This document shows positions 11,238 through 19,258 of a stretch of DNA of 64,000 nucleotides, one piece after another (the stretch's first letter is position 1; the number at the start of each line of letters is the position of its first letter). A model generated the notes under the pieces. The model worked only from the letters and a program-made list of their open reading frames with translations. It did not search any database and was not told where the DNA came from. The DNA comes from Ricordea florida (lineage: Eukaryota; Cnidaria; Anthozoa; Corallimorpharia; Ricordeidae), in the NCBI GenBank assembly GCA_949710005.1, contig OX453276.1:13559133-13623132 (forward strand), read 5' to 3'. The position numbers and the translations under genes were made by a program.

Positions 11238-11859
11238 GGTTACGGAACAGGTTCGCGGGTGCGTTGCGCAAAACCATCCTCACGGGCGCGTAATTTTAGG
11301 AAACTGCCTAAACCTATACATCATTTTAAAGCTTATAGAACCTAGAACGGTGATAAAATGTTTTTGACTTGCGAAATTCAATATTAAACGAGCTGCGATC
11401 AGTCAAGTGCAAATCAACCGATGCTTATAAATGCGGCAAACTCGCGTCGGATTTTGACCTTATCAAGAAAACAATGACTGCATGATACTCAGCAGATGTT
11501 TGTCTTCAAAACTGTGTCGGGGATTTTTTAGATCAGCTTTCAAAACAAAGTTATTATAATTTAAAGTTGGTTGTCGAGCTCTTCAGTAGTAGATGAGAGG
11601 GGTTTGCCCCACACACACACATGTTGTTGTTTTCACACACACACACATGTTGTTTTTTTCACCCACGCGCGCGCACATTTTTTGTTATCACTCAAGAGTA
11701 CGAAAAAGATTTATGTAAAGATTCACTCAAAATTACGCAAGATCAAGAAAAAAGGCGAAGATTACCCCCCAAAAAAACGAAAAGATCTCGTAAATTTTTA
11801 TCAGATATTGCGAATAAAAAATGATTTAAAAATAAGAAATATTTCACAAAAATAACAAC
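11238..11859 (+). repeat. Polinton left terminal inverted repeat
   Basis: It is inverted at 27057-27678. About 278 terminal bases differ at only about three or four positions between the two arms. About 65 bases in the middle (11516-11582) are unrelated to the other arm. The inner 270 bases match again, including (CA)n runs at 11611-11655 and a T/C-rich stretch, up to the start codon of the first gene. The outer end reads GGTTACGGAACAGG. Open frames that overlap this repeat are not considered genes. Confidence 0.92.
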
Positions 11860-12336
11860 ATGGATAAATTAAATGATTTGTATTTTTGTGAACTAAAAAG
11901 AATTGCGAGAGAGTTAAAAATTAAAGGAAGATCAAAAATGAGTAAAAAAGATCTTATTAATGAGGTTAAAAAATACAAAGAGGAGGAGATTATTAGTTTA
12001 ATTGAAAAAGTTACTATTAATAGCGTTTACACTTGTATTCATGGAAAAATTAAATATTTTTGCAAAGAATGCGGTGGATCTCAAATATGCGGACATGATA
12101 GAGTTAAGTACGCTTGTAAAAAGTGTAGGGGATCGCAAGTATGCAAACACAATAAATATAAGTATCGTTGTAAAGAATGCGGCGGATCCCATATTTGCGA
12201 ACATGGTAAACAAAAACATCAATGTAAGGATTGTGGAGGATCGCAAATTTGTGAACATGGTAAGCAAAAAGCTTCTTGTAAGGAATGTAGAATGAATTTT
12301 AAAAATGAAAATGGAAGAATTGAATCGGATGAATAA
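11860..12336 (+). CDS. SAP/Rho_N-like protein with C-C-G-G-S zinc-like repeats
   Basis: This is a 158-residue protein beginning at the inner edge of the left TIR. Residues 1-38 (LKRIARELKIKGRSKMSKKDL) resemble a SAP or Rho_N-type helix-extension-helix domain that binds nucleic acid. Residues 55-150 hold about five copies of a 16-18 residue unit with the pattern CxHxKxKYxCKxCGGSxI, each offering Cys and His ligands. Similar CEH..CK.CGGS repeats occur in large DNA viruses and algal genes; their role is unknown. Its promoter lies in the TIR and is shared with the polymerase gene at the other end. It ends just before a hairpin at 12351-12380. Function beyond probable zinc and nucleic-acid binding is not claimed. 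Confidence 0.85.
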   Translation: MDKLNDLYFCELKRIARELKIKGRSKMSKKDLINEVKKYKEEEIISLIEKVTINSVYTCIHGKIKYFCKECGGSQICGHDRVKYACKKCRGSQVCKHNKYKYRCKECGGSHICEHGKQKHQCKDCGGSQICEHGKQKASCKECRMNFKNENGRIESDE

Positions 12337-12350
12337 TCTTATGTAATTGT

Positions 12351-12380
12351 GTTACATAACTCAAGCAATAGTTATGTAAC
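12351..12380. terminator. hairpin between convergent genes, candidate bidirectional 3'-end signal
   Basis: GTTACATAACT (12351-12361) is followed by an 8-nt loop and its exact inverse AGTTATGTAAC (12370-12380). It sits in the 75-bp gap between the 3' ends of the zinc-repeat gene and the minus-strand gene ending at 12412. The same stem sequence recurs at the 17.55-kb convergent junction. Mimivirus and its virophages form mRNA 3' ends at hairpins; use of this one is inferred. Confidence 0.6.
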
Positions 12381-12411
12381 AAAAATATCTTAAGTACCAA
12401 CCACGCCGAAA

Positions 12412-13047
12412 TTATCTGTATCTTAAACTAAAAGTTATGGGGGAACCCTTCAGATCAAGTTTTCCCCATTCATTGTTTAATATGGCTAAATCAAAGTGGT
12501 TTATGACGCTATCATAATTTCGAACTGGAATTGTTGGATAATCCTTTGAGGGTATGTTCGCGAGTAGGTGTGATGGTGAAAGTTTTACAAGTTCACCATT
12601 TTTGGTTTTGTTCAAATACGAAGACTTGCTATCAACTATACTACACATAAGTCTCAGTGGTTCCTTAATCTGGATATTTATGGGGTATAATTTACCTGGA
12701 TTTATTACTTCAGGTACCCCTAAACCAATCGACAATCCTCTAGTAAGTCTAATTTTGAAGTTCTTATTTGAATAAAGATAGTCAACAGTATCAGTCTCGA
12801 TTATTGTTATCTTTCCCTCATCAGGATCATTAAGAAAGATCGATTGAATGTTACGAAGAGAATATGTACCGGGTTGAATTATTATGAAGCTTTGATTCTC
12901 ATCATTGAATAAGGTCTGTTTATTTTTGAAATTAATCAATCTTTTGGTCTTTATATTGCAATCCAGAAGCTGTATCTCCCGAATATTTTTCAGCGGGGGA
13001 TCTAAATAAATCCTACTTTCTGACTCGTACATTGTAATACTTAACAT
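12412..13047 (-). CDS. candidate penton / minor capsid protein (single jelly-roll)
   Basis: This 211-residue protein is predicted to be beta-rich. It has a PGTYSLRNIQSIF segment near residues 58-70, GLGVPEVINPGKLYPINIQI near 105-125 and a C-terminus INHFDLAILNNEWGKLDL followed by a short strand. Proteins of this size with a Y.L..I block and a final F....L..L-rich strand are the usual minor capsid (penton-like) partner of Polinton capsids. The fold itself cannot be seen here. A TCTAAAGA box lies at 13071-13080, 24 nt before the start. It is the most downstream minus-strand structural gene and converges on the zinc-repeat gene. Confidence 0.55.
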   Translation of the reverse strand: MLSITMYESESRIYLDPPLKNIREIQLLDCNIKTKRLINFKNKQTLFNDENQSFIIIQPGTYSLRNIQSIFLNDPDEGKITIIETDTVDYLYSNKNFKIRLTRGLSIGLGVPEVINPGKLYPINIQIKEPLRLMCSIVDSKSSYLNKTKNGELVKLSPSHLLANIPSKDYPTIPVRNYDSVINHFDLAILNNEWGKLDLKGSPITFSLRYR

Positions 13048-13070
13048 TTTGTTTTGATTACATCATATTC

Positions 13071-13080
13071 CTCTTTAGAT
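13071..13080 (-). promoter_or_regulatory. ATCTAAAGAG box upstream of the penton candidate
   Basis: Minus strand ATCTAAAGAG, 24 nt before the ATG at 13047, followed by TGATGTAA nearer the start. Confidence 0.5.
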
Positions 13081-13111
13081 TTCTATAATCAAAACATTAA
13101 CGAAATAAAAA

Positions 13112-14635
13112 CTAAGCTATTGCACCACCCACAACCATAAATACTATCAGATTATCTTCATGTTGAGTTGATTTAATATTATTTTCTGGGTTAATTGGAT
13201 CTGTTTGTGTTGTTTCTGATGGTGGCTTGTTTTCGGTTTTATGCGGTAATGAAACTTTTGAAGCCCCCAAATTATGACTTATTCCAACCTGTTTTGATTC
13301 AGTATTTAGGGAATTATTCACACCAAAATTCATATCATTACTCGCTTTCATAAGTTTGTTATTGTATCCAACCACGCTTTCTGTATTGACAATCATATTA
13401 CTAGGCATCAACCAAACACCAGGAGCAATAGCGACATCAAGACGTAATTTCGATTCTTGTACAGCTAATTGATACCTTTGGATAGAATTAGAAATGTCAT
13501 TCTCGATCACACTACTTTCAAATAAAGACAAGAATTCTTGTTGAGTCTCTATCGCTCCACCACCATTACCATAAATAGAATTTCTAGTGTTTACTTGTGC
13601 CCCCAATATACAGTATACAAAAGCTTCGGCTGATCGATTTAATCTTCCAAGTCCAGCTTTAGTGAGACCATGCCCGCTTGTTGGGATAAACCAAGCATAT
13701 TTAAAATCGGAAAAGTCATCGTTACGGATAAATGAAATGAGATTACCCTTTTCTTTCTTACCACCTTCATCAGCGAATTTACCACCTTCACCAGGCCATT
13801 GATCCGCTTCAACATCATAATTTCTTACAATATGTACATTTTGATATCCCCCTCCTTTTCCATGATATCCTGCACCGTAATCAAGGAATATATCGCCTAA
13901 TCCTGAATTTCTTCCACCTTTCCATCTAAAGTCAGAATTATTACTAACCCCAAATTCAGCGCACAATCGTTGATATGCAACTTTACTATATGGATTATTA
14001 TTTATCACAAAAGGTTGTTCGTCGGGTAAAGGTAGTTTCATTTCATATAATATTCGTCTTATTGTAAAATACACATGAAACTTAATGAAACTACTCACTA
14101 CTTTAGGATAATTTAAGCTTTCAAAAGGACTTATCCCACAACCAGATGTTGCACACCATACTGCAAAGTTAAGCTGTTGAGGCCAATAATTCATATCCGG
14201 CGCATTCAACCATTTTCTACTCTGCTTTCCAAAGTTGAATGTTACAACTTGAGATGTAAATATGTTTCTCATCTTTGCTGTAAATTTCTTCGTATTTGAA
14301 ACGTATATATCTAATAAAGTTAACATTTTTGTTACATTAGTTGTAAAGTCATCAAAATTAACAGCTGGTATAGGATAGCTTTGATTAGTCGCGGTTAAAC
14401 TCTTTGGAAATGAACTAACTTTGGGTTTATTTTCTAACCCTAAATCCCCCCATAATAATGTTTTCAAATTAACTGGAAGATCATTGGTCCATGTTTTTCC
14501 GGTTGGATCATCATTTGACATAACTGTTGACCCATTAACTTTCCATTTAATATATCCTCCATATGAATCATTCACAAATGTAAATTTATCAAGGGCGGCG
14601 TTTGGATACCTATTTTTGAAATCGTCTAATAACAT
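13112..14635 (-). CDS. large conserved Polinton protein, probable virion component
   Basis: This 507-residue protein has a family-like motif LNFAVWCATSGCGIS near residue 155. A Gly-rich middle (GRNSGLGDIFLDYGAGYHG near 245-262) follows. The Ser/Thr/Asn-rich tail ends in a short hydrophobic C-terminus (LIVFMVVGGAIA). No enzyme motif was recognised. Size, position next to the penton candidate and orientation with the capsid block suggest a structural role such as a spike or vertex-associated protein, but this is inference. A TCTAAAGA box precedes it by about 29 nt. I do not know a named domain for it. The ORF is complete, with no frameshift. Confidence 0.75.
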   Translation of the reverse strand: MLLDDFKNRYPNAALDKFTFVNDSYGGYIKWKVNGSTVMSNDDPTGKTWTNDLPVNLKTLLWGDLGLENKPKVSSFPKSLTATNQSYPIPAVNFDDFTTNVTKMLTLLDIYVSNTKKFTAKMRNIFTSQVVTFNFGKQSRKWLNAPDMNYWPQQLNFAVWCATSGCGISPFESLNYPKVVSSFIKFHVYFTIRRILYEMKLPLPDEQPFVINNNPYSKVAYQRLCAEFGVSNNSDFRWKGGRNSGLGDIFLDYGAGYHGKGGGYQNVHIVRNYDVEADQWPGEGGKFADEGGKKEKGNLISFIRNDDFSDFKYAWFIPTSGHGLTKAGLGRLNRSAEAFVYCILGAQVNTRNSIYGNGGGAIETQQEFLSLFESSVIENDISNSIQRYQLAVQESKLRLDVAIAPGVWLMPSNMIVNTESVVGYNNKLMKASNDMNFGVNNSLNTESKQVGISHNLGASKVSLPHKTENKPPSETTQTDPINPENNIKSTQHEDNLIVFMVVGGAIA

Positions 14636-14663
14636 CTTATTCTTTGTGTTTCAGATAATCTGG

Positions 14664-14674
14664 TCTTTAGATTA
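14664..14674 (-). promoter_or_regulatory. TAATCTAAAGA box
   Basis: Minus strand TAATCTAAAGA, about 29 nt before the start of the 507-residue gene at 14635. Confidence 0.5.
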
Positions 14675-14831
14675 AGAATAAGATGTAAAGTATTAATATT
14701 CACTAGTATTTCTAATACCTACAAAACAATTAAATCCAACATCAGTTCTCTCATATGAAATTTTCAACGTTCGTGAGCGGTTAATTCCCTTAAAATTTCT
14801 GCACGAACCTATGTTCTTATCTGATTCATAT

Positions 14832-15362
14832 TTAAGTTTTTTCTGTATCTTTACGGGTTTTTTGTCGTATTTCTTGTTTTAGTTTTTCAAACTTGTCCAC
14901 CTCTGATAAAATTCGAGAAAATTCTTGGTCAGATATTTTATTATCTTTCAAAGCCTTTGAAACCAAGTCGTTAATAGTGTTTACTTTTGCTTTTGCCAGA
15001 GAAACTGTTTGTTCATGTTTACTAACTTTATATGAAAGTCTTTTTGATGCGTATCCAAATCCAACCGATATTCCTCCACAACAAATACCCCCCACAGCTC
15101 CTAATGGTATACCAACAACAGCACCAAAACCATTAAGAGAGGTCCCCAATCCACTTGCAGATAAGATAACTGAAAACACTCCACTACTGACACTTATTTT
15201 TGTAAATATACCTCTAGCTCGATTATACTTTTTTCTAACTTCCTCATAATGTTTAATTTCCTTCTCAAGATTTTGTAGTACTTCACATGATTTTTGTAGT
15301 CTGAAATTATTTGGATCTGGATTATTGGGTAATACAGGGTAAATTCTGTTGTATTCATCCAT
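14832..15362 (-). CDS. coiled-coil membrane protein with Gly-rich hydrophobic hairpin
   Basis: This 176-residue protein has an amphipathic helix (about residues 22-55, LQNLEKEIKHYEEVRKKYNRA). Two glycine-rich hydrophobic segments follow (about 60-80 and 83-105, including GAVVGIPLGAVGGICCGG), then a second long charged helix to the C-terminus. This layout suggests a membrane-inserting hairpin. It resembles small membrane proteins carried by cnidarian Polintons and may lie under the capsid or contact an inner membrane; the function is unknown. A TCTAAAGA box at 15389-15396 lies about 27 nt upstream. Confidence 0.75.
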   Translation of the reverse strand: MDEYNRIYPVLPNNPDPNNFRLQKSCEVLQNLEKEIKHYEEVRKKYNRARGIFTKISVSSGVFSVILSASGLGTSLNGFGAVVGIPLGAVGGICCGGISVGFGYASKRLSYKVSKHEQTVSLAKAKVNTINDLVSKALKDNKISDQEFSRILSEVDKFEKLKQEIRQKTRKDTEKT

Positions 15363-15388
15363 ATTGTATTTTACTACTCAAAATGATA

Positions 15389-15396
15389 TCTTTAGA
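15389..15396 (-). promoter_or_regulatory. TCTAAAGA box
   Basis: Minus strand TCTAAAGA, 27 nt before the ATG at 15362. It is squeezed between that start and the stop of the upstream gene at 15398. Confidence 0.5.
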
Positions 15397-15397
15397 C

Positions 15398-16618
15398 CTA
15401 CTTTCTCTTCTTTTTTATACTTTCCACAAAATATAGAACCACGGCCATTATCAAAAGCCAAGCATTTTCACCTAAAAATCCAATAACTTGGCCGGCTGTT
15501 TTGAATAGAAAGCTAACTATTGCGCCAACCATTCCCGGTAATATTTCACCCAGTTTTTTACCAAGAGTTTTCAAACCATTACCAACTCCCCTGCCCAATG
15601 TAGATAAACCTTTAGAAAGATTAGAAACTATAACCCCAATGATGACACCTACTGCACTGACAACAGCAAAAACTGTAAAACCATACTTTTTGAATATATA
15701 CTTTATCCGCTCTCGCAATGGCAAATTTTTAAGTATTTCATCTTTTCGCCCATCTAAATCTGATAATTGTTCTTCGATTGAAATTGTTTTATTTCTAATC
15801 TGTTCTCTTAATTTATCAACCTCAGATTTTAATCTCTCATTGCTTTGTTCTAACTTGGATAAATTAGATTTTCCCTTCTTATATTTGTCTATTTCTTCTT
15901 TGTATAATTTTGTTTCATCCAAAAGTCTATCTGCTTGTATTTTTAATTCTATATTCTGTTTAACGGTTTGATCGAAAAGACTTTTATTTTCTGCTTTTTG
16001 CACCTGTTGTTTTTCAATGAATTGGCGTAGTTCTTTTTCTCTTTCGTCATATCGACTAATCTCCTCCGTGCGTGTTGCTAAAAGTGAATCTATTCCTTGT
16101 ACTGCAGAAAGTAATTCATTATGTTTTTCTTTTTCTTCATTAAATTGTGATATGGCATCATTATATTTATCTAACATTGTTTCATAATCTGCACCTAGAG
16201 CTTTTCTCATTGTTTTTGGTAAATCTTCAAGCCTAAGAACTTTATCTTTAGTAAGTACGACATGTGGTGCAGAACCCTTCCTATTACTAAATTCTGCTAA
16301 TATACTACCATCTTTTCCATATGTTACATTAAATGTCGCGTCATCAGGATTGAAAGTTGGTAAATAACGTTTGAGTTCCTGACCTGCTTCTCGCCTTCTG
16401 TCATATTTCTCATCTCTTTCTACAATATTTGGTGTTTTTTTCTCTTCATCTTTTATTTGCCATTGAAGTCGTTTTCTTTCCTCCATATATTCGGAGTAAC
16501 CAAGATATCCTTGATCAACAGATGTAGATGTGTTTGGGCTTTGGTAAAATGTATCATCCCCATCATCATTATCATCAGTTCCTTTCGGCAAATCTTCTAA
16601 TGGTATATCTTCTTCCAT
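15398..16618 (-). CDS. long coiled-coil protein with C-terminal membrane segments
   Basis: The frame is open from 16633, but the second ATG at 16618 is preferred. From there the TCTAAAGA box at 16644 lies 26 nt upstream, as for the neighbouring genes. The protein (about 406 residues) starts acidic. A long heptad-type coiled coil runs from about residue 160 to 300 and is followed by KYGFTVFAVVSAVGVIIGVI, a Gly-rich amphipathic stretch (GLSTLGRGVGNGLKTLGKKL), then two hydrophobic segments ending with KKKRK. It recalls a widespread cnidarian Polinton protein of unknown function. Membrane anchoring with the coiled coil exposed is a reasonable inference. Confidence 0.78.
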   Translation of the reverse strand: MEEDIPLEDLPKGTDDNDDGDDTFYQSPNTSTSVDQGYLGYSEYMEERKRLQWQIKDEEKKTPNIVERDEKYDRRREAGQELKRYLPTFNPDDATFNVTYGKDGSILAEFSNRKGSAPHVVLTKDKVLRLEDLPKTMRKALGADYETMLDKYNDAISQFNEEKEKHNELLSAVQGIDSLLATRTEEISRYDEREKELRQFIEKQQVQKAENKSLFDQTVKQNIELKIQADRLLDETKLYKEEIDKYKKGKSNLSKLEQSNERLKSEVDKLREQIRNKTISIEEQLSDLDGRKDEILKNLPLRERIKYIFKKYGFTVFAVVSAVGVIIGVIVSNLSKGLSTLGRGVGNGLKTLGKKLGEILPGMVGAIVSFLFKTAGQVIGFLGENAWLLIMAVVLYFVESIKKKRK

Positions 16619-16643
16619 GATTTTTTTACTCATCAGTAAGAAA

Positions 16644-16651
16644 TCTTTAGA
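16644..16651 (-). promoter_or_regulatory. TCTAAAGA box that decides the downstream start
   Basis: Minus strand TCTAAAGA, 26 nt before the ATG at 16618 but only 11 nt before the ATG at 16633. Spacing at the other genes (23-29 nt) favours 16618. Confidence 0.5.
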
Positions 16652-16717
16652 CCCCTTTGAGTCGATGAAAAATTAAAATTTGATTTAAAAGATAAAAAAA
16701 GAATATATAAAAATAAA

Positions 16718-17530
16718 ATGATGAACGAAACTACACAATTAATAGATGTTAATAGTTATATTCCTAAAGTAAGCATGATCTTTTCTAAACCAATTGTTGG
16801 TGAAATTCCAGGAACAAAACCAAAGGTTGAATTTAAAAGAATTAAAATTTTTACAAAAAATGATGATGGAACAGAAGGAGAACTTGTTATTCCAACCGGT
16901 AATTTATATTCTTTTGGTGTTTCTACAAACACAAACCAACAAACAGGTGCAATTTCAGGATATGTGTTTCCATTATGTTTATGGAGTGGAAGCAGTCCAA
17001 CACCCGAAGAAGAAAAATGGATTGATTTATTCAATGAAATAGTTGACAATTGCATTGATCATTTGATTATTAATAGAGCAAAAATTGGTAAATTTGAGTT
17101 GGAAAGAAATGAGCTCGAAAAACAAAAAGGAGGTTTAAATCCTCTATATTGGAAGATGGAAAAATCTTCAATGACTAGAGTTCCAGATAGAGGTCCAACT
17201 TTATATGCAAAATTAATTTGGGATAAAAAACAAGACCAAATTTTAACCAAGTTTTATAACTCTAAAAACGATAAGTTAATTGATCCATTAAAATTATTAA
17301 ATAAAGGTTGTCGAGTTGAAGAAGGTGTAATAAAAATTGAATCAATATTTATTGGTTCTTGTATTGCGCTTCAAGTAAAACTTTATGAAGCAGTTATAGA
17401 ACCAAACAAAGAAATGAAAAGATTAACCAAATTTAGATGCTTAACTATTTCAGATAGTACATCTGCGGCTGAAGAAATGGAAAAATCTGAATATGAAGAA
17501 GAAGATTCTGATGTTGGGAGTCTCATGTAA
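16718..17530 (+). CDS. DUF2738-like protein, possible single-strand DNA-binding protein
   Basis: This 270-residue plus-strand protein begins at either of two adjacent ATGs. It has beta-rich segments (KRIKIFTKNDDG, GNLYSFGVSTNT, GYVFPLCLWSG), a central helix with conserved-looking WIDLFNEIVDNCIDHLI and an LYAKLIW strand. The tail is acidic (MEKSEYEEEDSDVG), as often seen in phage-type ssDNA-binding proteins. The architecture recalls DUF2738 proteins of large DNA viruses. This gene lies apart from the minus-strand virion block and shares an 85-bp divergent upstream region with the coiled-coil gene. A TTTAAAAG box lies about 28 nt before the start. It could act in DNA replication; this is not proven. 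Confidence 0.7.
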   Translation: MMNETTQLIDVNSYIPKVSMIFSKPIVGEIPGTKPKVEFKRIKIFTKNDDGTEGELVIPTGNLYSFGVSTNTNQQTGAISGYVFPLCLWSGSSPTPEEEKWIDLFNEIVDNCIDHLIINRAKIGKFELERNELEKQKGGLNPLYWKMEKSSMTRVPDRGPTLYAKLIWDKKQDQILTKFYNSKNDKLIDPLKLLNKGCRVEEGVIKIESIFIGSCIALQVKLYEAVIEPNKEMKRLTKFRCLTISDSTSAAEEMEKSEYEEEDSDVGSLM

Positions 17531-17552
17531 ACCCAATAATAAATATACTTAT

Positions 17553-17582
17553 GTTATATAACCAAATTACTGGTTACATAAC
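17553..17582. terminator. hairpin between convergent genes, second example
   Basis: GTTATATAACCA (17553-17564) and TGGTTACATAAC (17571-17582) form a 12-bp stem with one mismatch and a 6-nt loop. It lies in the 62-bp gap between the 3' ends of the DUF2738-like gene and the minus-strand gene ending at 17593. It shares GTTACATAAC with the hairpin at 12351-12380. Confidence 0.6.
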
Positions 17583-17592
17583 AAATAATAAT

Positions 17593-17985
17593 TTATAAAA
17601 ATTTACTGATCGCGTAACCTAAACCTAACATCCCGGCCCCCACGTATACCATTTCTCCTGTTTTTTGTTCATCGCTTGGTTTGTAATAATCAGAGAATTT
17701 AGGTTCATGCATTTGCCCATACAATTCAAAAGCTTGGTTTGTAGTCGAAATATTTTTTGATGCTTGATATTTTTCATCTTTTTTCTTCATTTTCCAATCA
17801 AGCATTTCTTGTCTTTTTTCCTGATATTCAGCGTAATCTCTTTGATATTTTTCTAATGCTTTATCGTGTCGTATTTTTTCTGCATCTACATGATGTCCCG
17901 AAAGACTTTTTGCAAGATAATTTCCCCCAACAAATGCCGTTGCATTCAATATAGCCCCACCAATCATCATCGCTATTGCTGCCAT
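17593..17985 (-). CDS. small membrane protein with charged helical middle
   Basis: This 130-residue protein has a hydrophobic N-terminus (AAIAMMIGGAILNATAFVGG, residues 2-21). A very charged helical region follows (about 34-75, with EKIRHDKALEKYQRDYAEYQ), then a hydrophobic C-terminus (YVGAGMLGLGYAISKFL). The N-terminal hydrophobic patch followed by ..RHD.A.E...R...... is a recurrent feature of cnidarian Polinton small proteins. Its role is unknown; a membrane-active internal virion protein is possible. It ends at the hairpin at 17553-17582 and starts 1 nt from the stop of the next gene, so the two are probably co-expressed. Confidence 0.72.
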   Translation of the reverse strand: MAAIAMMIGGAILNATAFVGGNYLAKSLSGHHVDAEKIRHDKALEKYQRDYAEYQEKRQEMLDWKMKKKDEKYQASKNISTTNQAFELYGQMHEPKFSDYYKPSDEQKTGEMVYVGAGMLGLGYAISKFL

Positions 17986-17986
17986 T

Positions 17987-18205
17987 TTATTTTGGTAAAA
18001 TCTTTTGATCCTCTAAATAAGTTTTTAGATACATACTTCCGGATAATACAGCAACCCATTTTGCATAATTTGTAATACTTGAGGATGGGTCATTCAAAAA
18101 TGATTCTTTCATCATCTTTTTAGCTACATATCCAACTCCAGCCCCTAATCCGATAAGTACCGCTGAATCAGTTACAGTTTTCACAAGTTTGTTTTCGTTT
18201 GACAT
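17987..18205 (-). CDS. 72-residue two-segment membrane protein
   Basis: This short protein has a hydrophobic segment at about residues 13-28 (DSAVLIGLGAGVGYVAKK), SSSITNYAKW, and a second hydrophobic stretch (AVLSGSMYLKTYLEDQKILP) at the C-terminus. A TTTAAAAG box at 18231-18239 lies 26 nt upstream. Its stop lies 1 nt from the start of the gene at 17985. It fits the Polinton small-membrane-protein set; function unknown. Confidence 0.7.
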   Translation of the reverse strand: MSNENKLVKTVTDSAVLIGLGAGVGYVAKKMMKESFLNDPSSSITNYAKWVAVLSGSMYLKTYLEDQKILPK

Positions 18206-18230
18206 GATTTTTTACTACATCATTAAGAAA

Positions 18231-18239
18231 CTTTTAAAT
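18231..18239 (-). promoter_or_regulatory. ATTTAAAAG box
   Basis: Minus strand ATTTAAAAG, 26 nt before the ATG at 18205, followed by TGATGTAGTAAAA just before the start. Confidence 0.4.
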
Positions 18240-18268
18240 AACTTTATGTAGTAAAAAATAATTTATAA

Positions 18269-18685
18269 TTACATCATTCCAATTTTTGGTCTATCTGTGG
18301 GTTGTGGATTATGAATCTTTATGGGAGGGGCTTGAAAAGGTTGTGTTGGAACTTGCGATAAATCAGGTATTCTATTTTTATAATATCTCATAAACATATC
18401 AAATGCTGTAAAGCCTATTCCAACAATGGATAAAACAGTAGTAAAAGATAGCTCTGGAAGCCACGCTTTTGCTTCATTGTTTGACTTTTCTTCTTTATCT
18501 TCACTATCCACTTGTTCCCTTTCACGTTTCATTTCCCTAGCTAATGCTTCTTTTGCTTTTTTATTATATTCTGCTAATTTTTTACCAGCTGCTACTTTTT
18601 TAGGATCTTTCTCCCTCTTTTTCGAATCTTTATTTTCAGGTGCGGGATCAGCAGTAATTTGTTCTACTTCAGATTGTTCAGACAT
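18269..18685 (-). CDS. basic helical protein with one membrane segment
   Basis: This 138-residue protein has a Lys-rich N-terminal helix (about residues 20-60, DPKKVAAGKKLAEYNKKAKE). A single hydrophobic segment (TTVLSIVGIGFTAFDMFM, about 81-98) and a proline-rich tail with PPIKIHNPQP follow. The basic half could contact DNA while the hydrophobic segment sits in a membrane; this is inferred. Similar proteins recur in cnidarian Polintons. An AGATCTAAAA box lies 27 nt upstream. Confidence 0.72.
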   Translation of the reverse strand: MSEQSEVEQITADPAPENKDSKKREKDPKKVAAGKKLAEYNKKAKEALAREMKREREQVDSEDKEEKSNNEAKAWLPELSFTTVLSIVGIGFTAFDMFMRYYKNRIPDLSQVPTQPFQAPPIKIHNPQPTDRPKIGMM

Positions 18686-18710
18686 TGTTATTTAGATGCT
18701 ATAAATAAGT

Positions 18711-18720
18711 TTTTAGATCT
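18711..18720 (-). promoter_or_regulatory. AGATCTAAAA box
   Basis: Minus strand AGATCTAAAA, about 27 nt before the ATG at 18685 and directly after the stop of the upstream gene. Confidence 0.45.
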
Positions 18721-18722
18721 GT

Positions 18723-19253
18723 TTAATATACTGTATCAACACCTTCAGTAGATTGGTTAGTTTCCTGATCAGTTGTGTTAGAATTTACTGAAAATTGTTG
18801 ATTTTTGTTGAATTTAACGTGTTTAGCTACTTGAAATAATCCGCTAGCAAGTGCAGCCAATCTACCTGATTTCAATGCTAAGAGCCCAACAATGTTTGTT
18901 AATTCACGATTAACCAAATCATCATTCTTCAAATCCTTACAAAGTGCATCAATATCATCAACCGGAACTAAATATGAAATAATTTTAGAAATTAATTGAA
19001 GGGATGAATCCACCACTCCCCCACTAATTTTCTTACCCATTACCGATTGATAACGATTAAAATATTTTTCAATATCGCGTTCCGATAATTTTTTTACATC
19101 ACCCAAGCTCATTTCAACCCCCATATATTCCTTTGTTGTCCCAAGCACCGCGAGAATGGCTAGTGATTCTTGTTTGATTTCAAGATCCTCACTTTGATTG
19201 ACATCATTTTTCACCTCAGTTTTTTCTTCAATGTAATCTTCAACGTTTGTCAT
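18723..19253 (-). CDS. conserved Polinton protein with helical core
   Basis: The frame is open from 19289, but the ATG at 19253 is preferred because it avoids a 31-bp overlap with the ATPase gene; the result is 176 residues. It has an acidic N-terminus. A conserved-looking core follows (SERDIEKYFNRYQSVMGKK, then ISGGVVDSSLQLISKIISYL, VDDIDALCKDL and RLAALASGLFQVAKHVKF). The hydrophobic helical core suggests a membrane or capsid-associated protein. It lies 5 nt after the ATPase stop, so the two are probably translated from one transcript. Function unknown. Confidence 0.72.
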   Translation of the reverse strand: MTNVEDYIEEKTEVKNDVNQSEDLEIKQESLAILAVLGTTKEYMGVEMSLGDVKKLSERDIEKYFNRYQSVMGKKISGGVVDSSLQLISKIISYLVPVDDIDALCKDLKNDDLVNRELTNIVGLLALKSGRLAALASGLFQVAKHVKFNKNQQFSVNSNTTDQETNQSTEGVDTVY

Positions 19254-19258
19254 ATTTG

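Noticed and set aside
11571-11855. Histidine/cysteine-rich open frames in the left TIR, mirrored at 27061-27420
   Set aside because: They are translations of the CA repeat and T-rich TIR sequence, identical at both ends, and lie upstream of the real starts.
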